Source: UBA6055 sp965214085 (lineage in GTDB: Bacteria; Chloroflexota; Anaerolineae; Aggregatilineales; Phototrophicaceae). Taken from it: a stretch of 64,000 nucleotides of DNA. The translations under genes were made by a program, and so were the position numbers. This document shows, one piece after another, positions 17,669 to 26,650 of the stretch; the first letter of the stretch is position 1; each line of letters begins with the position of its first letter. The notes under the pieces are model-generated. The model made no database searches, was not told the DNA's origin, and worked only from the letters and a program-made list of their open reading frames with translations. The DNA is taken from positions 1,240,001 to 1,304,000 of the forward strand of contig OZ243937.1 in NCBI GenBank assembly GCA_965214085.1, given 5' to 3'.

Positions 17669-18342
17669 AAATGGCAAGAAAGAGATCCGCGGCGCGGAAA
17701 CGCATTCCTGTTGGTTTGCGTGAACGCTTGACTATTGTCATTGCAACAGAAGGCGAGAGGACTGAACCTGATTACTTCATTTACCTACAGCGCAAGTTTC
17801 GAGATATCAATATCGAAATCATTTCAAGAGATTATAGTCGTAGTGATCCGATGCAAGTACTGGATGACTTGATCAAGTATAAAGAACGAAAATCTCTAAG
17901 TCCCAGCATCATTAAGGCACACTGGATTGTCATAGATATCGACGGACGAGCTCCAGATGACATGCGACGCGTAATGGAAAAAGCCAAAGCAAAGGGCTTA
18001 TGTGTGGCCGACAGCAATCCCTGTTTTGAACTTTGGTTGCTATTACACCGTAAGCCATTGAGCGATTACGACGACTGCGAGATAGAAGAACTTAAGAAGA
18101 ATGAGAAAACCGGTAATCGAACAAGATTAGAGGCGGAACTGGTCAAGATATGCGGAGAATACAATAAGAGTGATTTGCGACAATCAGACTTCCTTCCTTA
18201 TGTAACCACAGCAATCAACAATGCCCACGTAATAGACACCAATCCAAAATCGCCCTGGATGCACCAGATTGGTACGCGCGTCTATCGGCTTGCGCGTTCC
18301 ATTAGAGATTCAGACTCCTCAGCCCACAACCCCCTCCACTAA
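17656..18342 (+). CDS. RloB-like protein (TOPRIM-like nuclease candidate)
   Basis: A 228-residue protein (or 223 if ATG 17671 is used). Conserved RloB motifs are ATEGERTEPDYF (acidic Glu32/Glu37), HWIVIDIDGR (Asp94/Asp96) and SNPCFELWLLLH (around 115). The Glu plus DxD pattern resembles TOPRIM metal sites of OLD-type nucleases, so it is a probable effector. The start overlaps the ATPase gene by 13 bp, showing tight co-expression. The 3' end overlaps the convergent glycosyltransferase by 24 bp. AT-rich like its partner. Its target (RNA, DNA or tRNA) cannot be read from sequence. Confidence 0.78.
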   Translation: MGKIEMARKRSAARKRIPVGLRERLTIVIATEGERTEPDYFIYLQRKFRDINIEIISRDYSRSDPMQVLDDLIKYKERKSLSPSIIKAHWIVIDIDGRAPDDMRRVMEKAKAKGLCVADSNPCFELWLLLHRKPLSDYDDCEIEELKKNEKTGNRTRLEAELVKICGEYNKSDLRQSDFLPYVTTAINNAHVIDTNPKSPWMHQIGTRVYRLARSIRDSDSSAHNPLH

Positions 18343-19557
18343 CTCCGCAGCCCGCGCGACCCCGCCCAGCGCCGCCATCTCCCGCGCCAGGCTCCGCGCC
18401 CGCTCCTGCACCCACTCCGCCGCCAGCAGCGCCTGCGCCCCTTCTCGCAGTTGACCCTGCCGCACATCATGCGCTGTCAGGTGCAATCCCACTTTCGCTT
18501 CCGCGACCCGCCGCGCCTGGATACGCTGATCGGCGGCGTGCGGCACGACAATCTGCGGCAATCCGTGTATGACAGCGCCGTGAGTTGTGCCCATGCCCCC
18601 GTGATGTATCATCAGCCGGCAGCGCGGCAGCACATGCTCGTAGGGCGCCCAATTCAAGAGGCGAGTCCCGGCTGGCAGCGCCCGCTTCAACTCGGCTTTC
18701 TTCTCGGCTGTTATCGGATTCCAGCCCAGCGTAACGATGGGGACTAATCCCTCGCTCGCCACGGCTTGCGCCGCCCAGCTATAGAAGCCCAAATCGCCGG
18801 TGAAGACCGTGCCTAGAGTTACCAGCCCCAGTGGGCGGTCTGGCGGAATGTCTTGCAGCCATTGCGGCGGCGGATTGGCATGCTGGTTGGGCGCGCCGCC
18901 TACAAACTGCGTCTGCGGCAAGATGGTCGGCAATTCGGCTTGATACCAGCCAGGCGTGAAGTAGGTGATATGCAGCGCCTCGCTGACAATTGAGGGCGTC
19001 GAGCCGCGCGAAAAGTTGCGCCCGCTGATGTTGAAACGATCGCAAAGCCGCTGGATTCGCTGCTGGCTGTCGCTGCTCAAATCGCGCTGCACCGGGAATA
19101 GCTGGTTGGCGTCGAGAGTCGCTTGCGCGGGCCAGCCACAGATGATAAGCGGAATGTCCAGCAGCTCGGCCGCGAGTGCTGAAGCGCTCAGAAAGGGGTC
19201 GGACACGATGGCGTCCGGCGCGCCGATTTCGTCTTCAAGGTCCAGCAGAGCTTCAACGGCTTCGGCGACCAGAGCTTCACTGAGCCAGGTGTCCAGCGCC
19301 CGCGTGTAACGCAGACTGACCGCCTCCTGCGGTGGCATGCCGCTTAGATCAGGCGGGGGCGGCGGGGGCCAAAGCCAGCCGGTCTTGCGGATGGCGCGGA
19401 AGGCGATGCCCCGCTGGGTGATCGTCGGCTCCAGCGGCGCTTCGCTCAGCCAGAGAACATCATGGCCGCGAGCTTGCAGCGCCTGCGCTGTCTCGATGAA
19501 GCCGCCCCAATCCGTGTGGCTGAAGAGCGGCGCGGAAATAAACCAATACCTCGCCAC
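18319..19557 (-). CDS. GT1-family glycosyltransferase (MGT/UGT-like)
   Basis: A 412-residue GT-B enzyme. The N-terminal FISAPLFSHTDWGGFIETAQALQARGHDV is the acceptor-domain start of macrolide-type glycosyltransferases. The C-terminal donor motif is MIHHGGMGTTHGAVIHGLPQIVVPHAADQ with conserved HHGG-G-T and P-x4-DQ. These enzymes glycosylate small lipophilic molecules such as sterols, carotenoids or polyketides. A proline run (PPPPPPD) sits near residue 70. It lies 25 bp downstream of uvrA on the same strand, possibly one transcript. Acceptor unknown. Confidence 0.82.
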   Translation of the reverse strand: MARYWFISAPLFSHTDWGGFIETAQALQARGHDVLWLSEAPLEPTITQRGIAFRAIRKTGWLWPPPPPPDLSGMPPQEAVSLRYTRALDTWLSEALVAEAVEALLDLEDEIGAPDAIVSDPFLSASALAAELLDIPLIICGWPAQATLDANQLFPVQRDLSSDSQQRIQRLCDRFNISGRNFSRGSTPSIVSEALHITYFTPGWYQAELPTILPQTQFVGGAPNQHANPPPQWLQDIPPDRPLGLVTLGTVFTGDLGFYSWAAQAVASEGLVPIVTLGWNPITAEKKAELKRALPAGTRLLNWAPYEHVLPRCRLMIHHGGMGTTHGAVIHGLPQIVVPHAADQRIQARRVAEAKVGLHLTAHDVRQGQLREGAQALLAAEWVQERARSLAREMAALGGVARAAELVEGVVG

Positions 19558-19582
19558 AGTTAGCCGTCCTGTGCCGGGGGAA

Positions 19583-22480
19583 TCAAGCCGGCTCCGGCAT
19601 TCTTAAGTAGTTCGCCAGGTAATGCCCGGTGTAGCTGGCGTCGTTGGCTGCCACTGCTTCCGGTGTGCCTTGGGCGATAATTTCGCCGCCGCCGCCGCCG
19701 CCTTCGGGTCCCAGGTCGATGATATGGTCAGCGACTTTGATGATGTCGAGATTGTGCTCAATGACGACAATGGTATTGCCGTTGTCGGCCAGCTTCTGCA
19801 GCACATTGATGAGCTTCGCCACATCAAAGGCGTGCAGGCCCGTCGACGGTTCGTCTAAAATGTAGAGGGTCTGCCCGGTTGCGCGTTTCGATAACTCGCG
19901 GCTTAATTTGATGCGCTGCGCCTCCCCCCCGCTCAAGGTGGTGGCCGGCTGCCCAATGCGGATGTAACCCAAGCCCACGGCATCCAAGGTCTCCAGCTTG
20001 CGGCGGATGCGCGGCAGATTCTCGAAGAACGTCAAGCCTTCGCTGACCGTCATGCTGAGCACATCGGCGATTGACTTGTCCTTAAATTGCACTTGCAGCG
20101 TTTCCCGGTTGAAGCGAGTTCCGCGGCAGACTTCGCATTGTACGTAGACATCGGGCAAGAATTGCATCTCAATCTTGTTCAGCCCCTGGCCCTCGCAATT
20201 CTCGCAGCGGCCCCCTTTGACGTTGAAGCTGAAGCGTCCCGCCTTGTAGCCACGGATCTTGCTCTCGGGCAGCTCGGCAAACAAGCTGCGGATGTCATCA
20301 AACATCTTGGTATAGGTGCCGGGATTGCTGCGCGGCGTGCGCCCAATCGGGCTTTGGTCGATATTGATAATCTTATCGATTTTGTCCGCGCCGATGATCT
20401 CGTCGTGGGGGCCCGCGCGTTCGCGGCTGCGGTTGATTAGCTGAGCCAGGCGGCGATAGAGCGTCTCCACGACCAGCGACGACTTGCCGCTGCCGCTGAC
20501 GCCGGTCACGCAAATCAATTTGCGCAGGGGGAAGTCCACATCAATACGCTTGAGGTTGTTGGCGCGCGCGCCTCTGATGGTCAGAGACTCGCCTGAGCCT
20601 TCGCGGCGACGCTCCGGCAGCGGAATCTGGAAACGTCCGGATAAGAAGGCGCCGGTGCAGCTCTCGGCGGACCGCGCGACCTCCTCCGGCCTGCCAGCTG
20701 CGATGACCTCGCCGCCATGTTCGCCCGCGCCCGGTCCCAGGTCGATCAGCCAGTCGGAGGAGCGCATGGTGTCCTCATCGTGCTCGACGACCAGCACGGT
20801 ATTGCCGATGTCGCGCAAGCCCGTCAACGTCTTGATGAGGCGCTTGTTATCCCGCTGATGCAAGCCGATGGACGGCTCGTCCAACACGTACAAGACGCCG
20901 GTCAATTGACTGCCGACCTGCGTCGCCAGCCGAATCCGCTGCGATTCGCCGCCGCTTAAAGTGGCCGCGCTGCGCGAAAGCGACAAATAGTTCAGCCCGA
21001 CATTACTCAAGAAACCAACGCGTGATTGGAGCTCGCGCAGAATTTGATGCGCGATCTGCTGCTCACGACTCGTCAGAATCGCGCCCTCGCCGCGCAGCGA
21101 ATCCACCCAATAATTTAGTTCGTCGATAGGCAAATGCGTGACATCGTGGATGGTCTTGCCGCCGATGGTCACAGACAGGGCTTCGGGGCGCAGCCGTTGG
21201 CCGCCGCAAGAGCGACAAGGGATCTCGCGCATATACTCTTGTATCTTGCCACGAATATACTCGGATTCGGTCTGCCCGTAACGCCGCTCCAGATTGGGGA
21301 TGACGCCTTCGTGCCGCGTTGACCAGGTGCGCTGCTGGCCGTTGGAGTGATAGTAGGTTACGTCAAGGCGCTTGTCGCCCGAGCCATACAGGACCAACTC
21401 CTGATGCTCCTTGCTCAGCTTCTTCCAGGGCACATCCAGCCTGAAACCATTTGCCCGCGCCAGGCTGCAATATACGTTCCAATTCCAGCCGCGTTTATCT
21501 TCCACGCTGTGCCCGTTGGCGTTGATCGCGCCGTCAGCAATGGAAATCTCTTTGTCCGGCACAATCAAGTCAGGGTCGATCTCAAGGCTATAACCCAAGC
21601 CCTGACAGGCTGAACAGGCGCCGCTGGGCGTGTTGAAGCTGAACAGTCGCGGTTCCGGCTGTGGCACGCTGCCGTGACCGTTGGGGCAGGCCAGATCTTC
21701 GCTGAACAAGTGATCAACCGGGTTGTGGCGGTTGCTCACATCCTGGATGATGATACGCCCGTCGCCCAATTCCAGGGCGGTTTCGACCGCATCGGTGAGG
21801 CGTGTCTCAAAGGCTGTGGCTTCTTCGTATTGGTGGCTGTCATATTGGCGGATGATCAGGCGGTCAACCACAATTTCGATGTCGTGGGTGACATAGCGAT
21901 CCAGCGTTATTTCTTCATCGAGGTCGCGCACGTCGCCATCGACCCGAACGCGCGCGAAGCCCTGCCTGCCGATGTCCTCCAGGGCTTTTATGTGGTTGCC
22001 CTTTTTGCGGTGGATCACCGGCGCCAGCACCTGAATCCGGCTGTCGGCGGAAAAATGTAAGACTTGGTCAACAATCTGCTGCGCGCTTTGCGCCGATACT
22101 TCGACGCCGCAAGTGGGGCAATGGGGGATGCCGACGCGAGCGTATAGCAGCCGCAGATAATCGTAGATCTCGGTCACTGTGCCGACTGTCGAGCGCGGAT
22201 TATGGCTGACGCTTTTCTGGTCGATGGAGACGGCCGGGCTTAAACCCTCGATCTGGTCGACATCCGGCTTCTCCATCAAACCGAGGAATTGCCGCGCGTA
22301 GCTGCTCAAGCTCTCGACATAGCGGCGCTGGCCCTCGGCGAATATCGTGTCAAATGCCAGCGATGACTTGCCCGAGCCGGATAAGCCGGTGATGACCACC
22401 AGTTGATTGCGCGGGATTTCCACGTCGATATTCTTTAGATTGTGCTCGCGCGCGCCGCGTACGATGATTTTGTCTTGCAT
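19583..22480 (-). CDS. uvrA: Excinuclease ABC subunit A
   Basis: A 965-residue full-length UvrA, the damage-sensing ATPase of nucleotide excision repair. The first ABC domain has Walker A GLSGSGKS (32-39) and the LSGGESQRIRLATQVGS signature; the second has GVSGSGKSSLVVETL and LSGGEAQRIKLS. The C-terminal zinc module is intact (CENCEGQG and CEVCRGTRF). The first zinc site is altered: CPNGHG replaces the usual CPxCG, although CSACQGLG is present. uvrB and uvrC are not in the window. The start MQDKIIVRGAREHNLKNI is canonical. Confidence 0.96.
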   Translation of the reverse strand: MQDKIIVRGAREHNLKNIDVEIPRNQLVVITGLSGSGKSSLAFDTIFAEGQRRYVESLSSYARQFLGLMEKPDVDQIEGLSPAVSIDQKSVSHNPRSTVGTVTEIYDYLRLLYARVGIPHCPTCGVEVSAQSAQQIVDQVLHFSADSRIQVLAPVIHRKKGNHIKALEDIGRQGFARVRVDGDVRDLDEEITLDRYVTHDIEIVVDRLIIRQYDSHQYEEATAFETRLTDAVETALELGDGRIIIQDVSNRHNPVDHLFSEDLACPNGHGSVPQPEPRLFSFNTPSGACSACQGLGYSLEIDPDLIVPDKEISIADGAINANGHSVEDKRGWNWNVYCSLARANGFRLDVPWKKLSKEHQELVLYGSGDKRLDVTYYHSNGQQRTWSTRHEGVIPNLERRYGQTESEYIRGKIQEYMREIPCRSCGGQRLRPEALSVTIGGKTIHDVTHLPIDELNYWVDSLRGEGAILTSREQQIAHQILRELQSRVGFLSNVGLNYLSLSRSAATLSGGESQRIRLATQVGSQLTGVLYVLDEPSIGLHQRDNKRLIKTLTGLRDIGNTVLVVEHDEDTMRSSDWLIDLGPGAGEHGGEVIAAGRPEEVARSAESCTGAFLSGRFQIPLPERRREGSGESLTIRGARANNLKRIDVDFPLRKLICVTGVSGSGKSSLVVETLYRRLAQLINRSRERAGPHDEIIGADKIDKIINIDQSPIGRTPRSNPGTYTKMFDDIRSLFAELPESKIRGYKAGRFSFNVKGGRCENCEGQGLNKIEMQFLPDVYVQCEVCRGTRFNRETLQVQFKDKSIADVLSMTVSEGLTFFENLPRIRRKLETLDAVGLGYIRIGQPATTLSGGEAQRIKLSRELSKRATGQTLYILDEPSTGLHAFDVAKLINVLQKLADNGNTIVVIEHNLDIIKVADHIIDLGPEGGGGGGEIIAQGTPEAVAANDASYTGHYLANYLRMPEPA

Positions 22481-22686
22481 GTTGCTCTGGGTCCGTTAGC
22501 GAATTTTCTGAAGGCTGGCATTCGGTACAAAACTTGCGGCAAATGCGCCGATGTTCCCGCCTGAAACGACATAAAGCGCAGTCGCATTATAACCCCTGGC
22601 GACTGGCATTTGAACAGACATTCCGTTCCACTCATTCATCTGAATTAGACCCGAATAAGTCGTGCAAATCTTTCAAATGGTAGAAT

Positions 22687-22753
22687 TGTAGGGGCGACCA
22701 ATCTGGTCGCCCGCTGCTGCTGGAATGAGTGGTTTCGGGCTGTTGCCCCTACA
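22687..22753 (+). repeat. Palindromic dispersed repeat, full copy
   Basis: TGTAGGGGCGACCAATCTGG starts the copy, followed by TCGCCCGCTGC, a spacer, and GGTTTCGGGCTGTTGCCCCTACA. The outer TGTAGGGGC...GCCCCTACA ends are inverted repeats and the first part is itself a hairpin (GGGCGACC/GGTCGCCC). The copy at 38356-38419 is the same 64-67 bp unit in the opposite orientation. Confidence 0.75.
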
Positions 22754-22803
22754 TATCGTCGCTTTAGCGAAATTTTCATTACTTACCTGGTTCTACTTCG
22801 GCG

Positions 22804-22838
22804 CCTATGTGGTGAAAAATTTGGATGCGATTGCTCTG
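22804..22838. repeat. Partial MITE end
   Basis: CTATGTGGTGAAAAATTTGG followed by ATGCGATTGCTCTG matches the right end of the element at 63079-63345 (CTCTGTGGCGAAAAATTATTTTGATGCGATTGCC). The left end was not found, so this is a remnant. Confidence 0.55.
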
Positions 22839-22924
22839 CTTGGATATCCTTTCCTCGTATAATTCCGCTGGCAGAAACGGTATGATAGCGCTGGATACCT
22901 GACGCTAGGCGCGACGAGGCTTGT

Positions 22925-24115
22925 ATGGCAAATCAGTTTCAGTGGGATGACCCATTTCTGCTCGATGAACAGTTGAGCGACGAAGAGCGCATGGTGCGGG
23001 ATGCCGCGCGCGGGTATTGCCAGGACCGTCTCATGCCGCGCATTTTGGAGGCGAACCGGCACGAGGTCTTTGACCGCGACATCTACAGTGAAATGGCCGA
23101 GCTGGGCATCCTGGGCGCCACATTGCCGGAAGCATTTGGCGGCGCTGGACTGAATTACGTCTGCTACGGCTTGATCGCGCGCGAGGTGGAGCGCGTGGAC
23201 AGCAGCTATCGCAGCGCCATGAGTGTGCAGAGCTCGCTGGTCATGTATCCCATCTACGCCTACGGCAGCGATGAGCAGCGGCGAAAATACTTGCCAAAAC
23301 TCGTCAGCGGCGAATGGGTCGGCTGCTTTGGCTTGACCGAGCCGAACCACGGCAGCGACCCCGGCGGCATGGAAACGCGCGCCACAAAAGTCGACGGCGG
23401 CTGGACCCTGCACGGCAGCAAGATGTGGATCACCAACTCGCCGATCGCCGATGTCTTCATCGTCTGGGCTAAGGCTTTTGACGGCGCAGAGCGTAAGGGC
23501 GCGATTCGCGGCTTCATCCTCGAGAAAGATATGCCCGGATTGTCGGCTCCTAAAATCGAGGGCAAGTTCAGTTTGCGCGCCAGCAGCACCGGCGAGATCG
23601 TAATGGACGAGGTCTTCGTGCCTGAGGAGAACATGCTGCCCGGCGTTGTCGGCTTGAAAGGACCCTTCGGCTGCTTGAATCGCGCGCGTTATGGAATCAG
23701 TTGGGGCGCTTTGGGCGCGGCCGAATTTTGCTGGCACGCCGCGCGCCAATACACGCTGGATCGCCAGCAATTCGGGCGTCCCTTGGCGGCTAAGCAACTG
23801 ATACAGTTCAAACTGGCGAACATGATGACGGACATTGCCTTGGGCTTGCAGGGCGCATTGCGGGTCGGGCGGCTGCTGGATAATGACGCGGCCACGCCGG
23901 AGATGATCTCACTGGTCAAGCGCAATTCCTGCGGCAAGGCGCTGGATATCGCCCGGGCGGCGCGCGACATGCACGGCGGCAACGGCATCTCGGACGAATT
24001 CCATGTCATCCGTCACGTCATGAATCTGGAGGCGGTTAATACTTACGAGGGCACCAGCGACATCCACGCCTTGATTTTGGGACGATCACAAACGGGTATA
24101 CAGGCTTTCATGTAG
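22925..24115 (+). CDS. gcdH: Glutaryl-CoA dehydrogenase-like acyl-CoA dehydrogenase
   Basis: A 396-residue flavoenzyme. GLTEPNHGSDPGGMETRA and GSKMWITNSPIADVF form the FAD/substrate region, FGRPLAAKQLIQFKLANM lies in the helical domain, and the catalytic Glu is in NTYEGTSDIHALILGRSQTG. The SDPG motif and the C-terminal sequence separate glutaryl-CoA dehydrogenases from short- and medium-chain enzymes. It would oxidise and decarboxylate glutaryl-CoA to crotonyl-CoA in lysine, tryptophan or aromatic degradation, passing electrons to ETF. No pathway partners are adjacent. Substrate assignment is good but not certain. Confidence 0.86.
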   Translation: MANQFQWDDPFLLDEQLSDEERMVRDAARGYCQDRLMPRILEANRHEVFDRDIYSEMAELGILGATLPEAFGGAGLNYVCYGLIAREVERVDSSYRSAMSVQSSLVMYPIYAYGSDEQRRKYLPKLVSGEWVGCFGLTEPNHGSDPGGMETRATKVDGGWTLHGSKMWITNSPIADVFIVWAKAFDGAERKGAIRGFILEKDMPGLSAPKIEGKFSLRASSTGEIVMDEVFVPEENMLPGVVGLKGPFGCLNRARYGISWGALGAAEFCWHAARQYTLDRQQFGRPLAAKQLIQFKLANMMTDIALGLQGALRVGRLLDNDAATPEMISLVKRNSCGKALDIARAARDMHGGNGISDEFHVIRHVMNLEAVNTYEGTSDIHALILGRSQTGIQAFM

Positions 24116-24144
24116 AATGAGGCAAGAGCATAAGGAGCGAAGCC

Positions 24145-24354
24145 ATGACCAGCAAGACCTTTGAAGTGCCCAACATCGGCTGCGCCGGCTGCGTGCAGGC
24201 GATATCGAATGAGTTGAGCGACCTGGCAGGCGTCGCCAGCGTCAGCGGCGATGTCAGCAGCAAGACGATGCAGGTCGAATACGCGCCGCCGGCTTCCTGG
24301 GAAGCAATCGTCGCCACCTTGACCGAGATCGACTACCCGCCCGCAGCGAGCTAA
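24145..24354 (+). CDS. Heavy-metal-associated (HMA) domain protein, CopZ-like
   Basis: A 69-residue single-domain protein, KTFEVPNIGCAGCVQAISNE, with the metal-binding GCxGC loop in place of the usual MxCxxC, then a ferredoxin-like beta-alpha-beta fold (VSGDVSSKTMQVEY). Such proteins carry Cu(I) or other soft metals to P-type ATPases. A copper ATPase is encoded at 30597-33068, a possible partner, though not adjacent. AAGGAG precedes the ATG. It lies 29 bp after gcdH and may be co-transcribed. Confidence 0.8.
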   Translation: MTSKTFEVPNIGCAGCVQAISNELSDLAGVASVSGDVSSKTMQVEYAPPASWEAIVATLTEIDYPPAAS

Positions 24355-24411
24355 ACTGGGGGCGCCAGCGCATCCCTATTGTCGGCTTGATGCTGCTGAT
24401 TGGCGGCGGAC

Positions 24412-24440
24412 AAAAAAAGAGACGGCACTGCGGCCGCCTC
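24412..24440 (-). terminator. Rho-independent terminator of the Fn3 gene
   Basis: Read on the minus strand: GAGgCGGC-loop-GCCGtCTC followed by seven T residues (24412-24418 are A on the plus strand). It lies 24 bp past the Fn3 gene stop. Confidence 0.7.
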
Positions 24441-24463
24441 CGTATGCTTCGCTGCGCCCAGCC

Positions 24464-25207
24464 TCATGCCGATGTGCGGACAGAGGCGACTTCGCTGCTA
24501 CTGCGGTTCCAATCGTTATAATTAGGTGATGTTTGTGGTACGCCAATCAACTCAATGCGGTATTCCGTGTTTGGCGCGAGGCCCCAATCGATGCGAAGCG
24601 ATTGACCTTCCGTGTAATCGTTGGTCACAAAATTCCCGTTGTGGTAGACGTCAACCATATAAAATGCGCCCGCGCCTATGCTATTCCAATGGACCGTGAA
24701 GGCATTTACGCTAATGTCGCTGATGCTAAGCTCCAGTGCCGGCACGGTATTGCTGTTGCCCGCGCCATTGCCCGTTCTGACCGTGGTTGACGCTTCCAGG
24801 CGCTCGAAGCGCTGATACGTATTGCCGTTATATTGGAAGTCGCGCAGCGCGTTGACGACCAGCGTCACCGTGTAATCCGTATTCGGCTGTAGCTGCACCG
24901 TCCAGTAGCCTTGCAGATCGCTGTTGCTGATGGTGAGCTGCCGCTCCCAGCTACCAAGCTGATGCTGATATAAGAGATAGTTGCCCTGGCGCAGCTCGAT
25001 GAAGAAGTGATGCGTCTCCGGGCCGCTGTAGCCATTCCAAGTCACGGTGATGCTGTCGGCAGTGGCGCTGGCGCTGGGCTGGGGCGCTTGAGCCTGGGCG
25101 GGCAAAGCCAGCAGCGCTATCAAGAGGAAGGCAAGTGAAAGGCGGCCGGGCAATCTCTTGACAAGACTTTGAATCACAATCGAAAGTGAATTATGTGCGC
25201 TGGTCAT
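24464..25207 (-). CDS. Secreted protein with two fibronectin type III domains
   Basis: A 247-residue protein with a signal peptide: a charged N-terminus, then LSLAFLLIALLALPAQAQA with likely cleavage after AQA near residue 40. Two Fn3 repeats follow (about 45-140 and 155-245), each with the pattern ADSITVTWNGYSG...YTVTLVV and ISVNAFTVHWNSIGAG...YRIELIG. No catalytic domain is present. It may be an adhesive or matrix protein. It ends with a good terminator and stands alone. Confidence 0.72.
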   Translation of the reverse strand: MTSAHNSLSIVIQSLVKRLPGRLSLAFLLIALLALPAQAQAPQPSASATADSITVTWNGYSGPETHHFFIELRQGNYLLYQHQLGSWERQLTISNSDLQGYWTVQLQPNTDYTVTLVVNALRDFQYNGNTYQRFERLEASTTVRTGNGAGNSNTVPALELSISDISVNAFTVHWNSIGAGAFYMVDVYHNGNFVTNDYTEGQSLRIDWGLAPNTEYRIELIGVPQTSPNYNDWNRSSSEVASVRTSA

Positions 25208-25469
25208 GATTTACTCCTCACGACTAAAACTCGATTAGCCGCAATATACCCCAGGAAAAACAGTCCATAGCAGTTCATAGCTTTGGCGTAGAGGCAGCGT
25301 ACCTGAAGGGTAGGGAAGGCTATCGGACGCTGTTTAGGATTGGCCTGACGAGCCACCGATGCGGCGCGGGCGCGCCTGACAGCTGGCGCGGGAAAACGTG
25401 AAACCTGACCAAAGACGCCATATTGAGCTACTATCTGGAGCCTGCTGATGCTATGAAAGAATCTGCGCA

Positions 25470-26603
25470 ATGCCGCTGACAACCGCCGCGATCAAAGACA
25501 AAGCCCGTGAACTCGGCTTTAATCTTTGTGGCATAACGCCGGCGCGGCCATCGCCAACGCTGTTCGCATACCTGCGCTGGATCCAGCGGGGGATGCAGGG
25601 CGAAATGAGCTATATGGCGCGGACGGATCGCGTGAAGCGGCGCCAAGACCTGCGTGAAATCATGCCCAGCGCGAAGACGCTCATTCTGGTCGGTATGGAT
25701 TATTTCGCGCGCTATGCGGCTGAGGAAACGCTGAACGACCCGGCCCGCGGACGCATCGCCTCTTATGCCTGGGGGCTGGACTACCATCGGGTGCTGGAGC
25801 TGCGGCTGGAGGAATTCGCCGAATGGCTGGCGGAGGTGAGCGGCGGCGCCCCGGCGCGGAAAGTCTATGTCGACACCGGCGCCATCCTGGAGCGCAGCCA
25901 CGCGCAGCAAGCCGGCTTGGGTTTCATCGGCAAGAACACCATGCTGATCCATCCGCGGCGGGGCGGCAGCTTTTTCATCGGCGAGATCCTGACATCGCTG
26001 GAGTTTGACGCCTACGACGCGCCTCATCGCGAGACCATGTGCGGCACCTGCACACGCTGCCTGTCGGCCTGCCCGACCGACGCCTTCCCCGAGCCCTACG
26101 TGCTGGACGCCCGCCGCTGCATCAGCTATCACACGATTGAGAACAAGGGCTGGATCGACCGCGAGCTGCGCGCCGACTTCGGCAACTGGATCTTCGGCTG
26201 CGATATCTGCATGGATGTTTGCCCCTTTCAGCGCTTCGCCGAAGAGACGCAGGAGGTGGCTTTCCTGCCCTTTGAGCTGGACCGGGTGGCGCCGAAACTG
26301 ACCGATATCCTGATGTCCAACCAGGCGTCATTCAGAGCCATGTTTCGGCGCACGCCGGTCGAACGCGTGAAGCGCGAGCGTATCGTGCGCAATGCCTGCA
26401 TCGCGGCTGGCAATTGGCGCGGCGAACAGGCCATCCCGCACCTGATTCAGTTGCTGTATGACGAGAGCGCGCTGGTGCGTGGGCATGCGGCTTGGGCCTT
26501 GTGGCGGACGATGGAGCTCGATAGCAGCAAGCTGCTGACCGACCTGCATCGGCGCGAAGACGACGAGCGGGTGCGCGGCGAGGTCGAGGCGCTGTTGGCC
26601 TAG
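25470..26603 (+). CDS. queG: Epoxyqueuosine reductase
   Basis: A 377-residue enzyme completing queuosine synthesis in tRNA by reducing epoxyqueuosine with a cobalamin cofactor and two [4Fe-4S] clusters. The clusters are seen as CGTCTRCLSACPTDAF and CDICMDVCPFQRF. The N-terminal region (GFNLCGITPARPS, YMARTDRVKRRQDLREIMP, DTGAILERSHAQQAGLGFIGKNTMLIHP) matches QueG. A C-terminal HEAT-like stretch (AIPHLIQLLYDESALVRGHAAWAL) is also typical. No other queuosine gene is nearby. Confidence 0.93.
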   Translation: MPLTTAAIKDKARELGFNLCGITPARPSPTLFAYLRWIQRGMQGEMSYMARTDRVKRRQDLREIMPSAKTLILVGMDYFARYAAEETLNDPARGRIASYAWGLDYHRVLELRLEEFAEWLAEVSGGAPARKVYVDTGAILERSHAQQAGLGFIGKNTMLIHPRRGGSFFIGEILTSLEFDAYDAPHRETMCGTCTRCLSACPTDAFPEPYVLDARRCISYHTIENKGWIDRELRADFGNWIFGCDICMDVCPFQRFAEETQEVAFLPFELDRVAPKLTDILMSNQASFRAMFRRTPVERVKRERIVRNACIAAGNWRGEQAIPHLIQLLYDESALVRGHAAWALWRTMELDSSKLLTDLHRREDDERVRGEVEALLA

Positions 26604-26622
26604 GTCAGTCTCATCACAATTT

Positions 26623-26650
26623 GCGGGCGACCAGATTGGTCGCCCCTACA
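26623..26650 (-). repeat. Palindromic dispersed repeat, short copy
   Basis: On the minus strand TGTAGGGGCGACCAATCTGG then TCGCCCGC, identical in its core to the copy at 22687. Its TGTAG contains the stop codon TAG of the amidase gene (26646-26648). Confidence 0.7.

Larger units (their letters stand above)
22481..22924. other. Divergent uvrA-gcdH intergenic region with repeats
   Basis: No gene is supported in these 444 bases. They hold a full copy of the GGGGCGACC palindromic repeat (22687-22753) and a lone right end of the MITE-like element (22804-22838). A TATAAT at 22858-22863 could be the gcdH -10 box, but no good -35 is seen. Confidence 0.6.
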
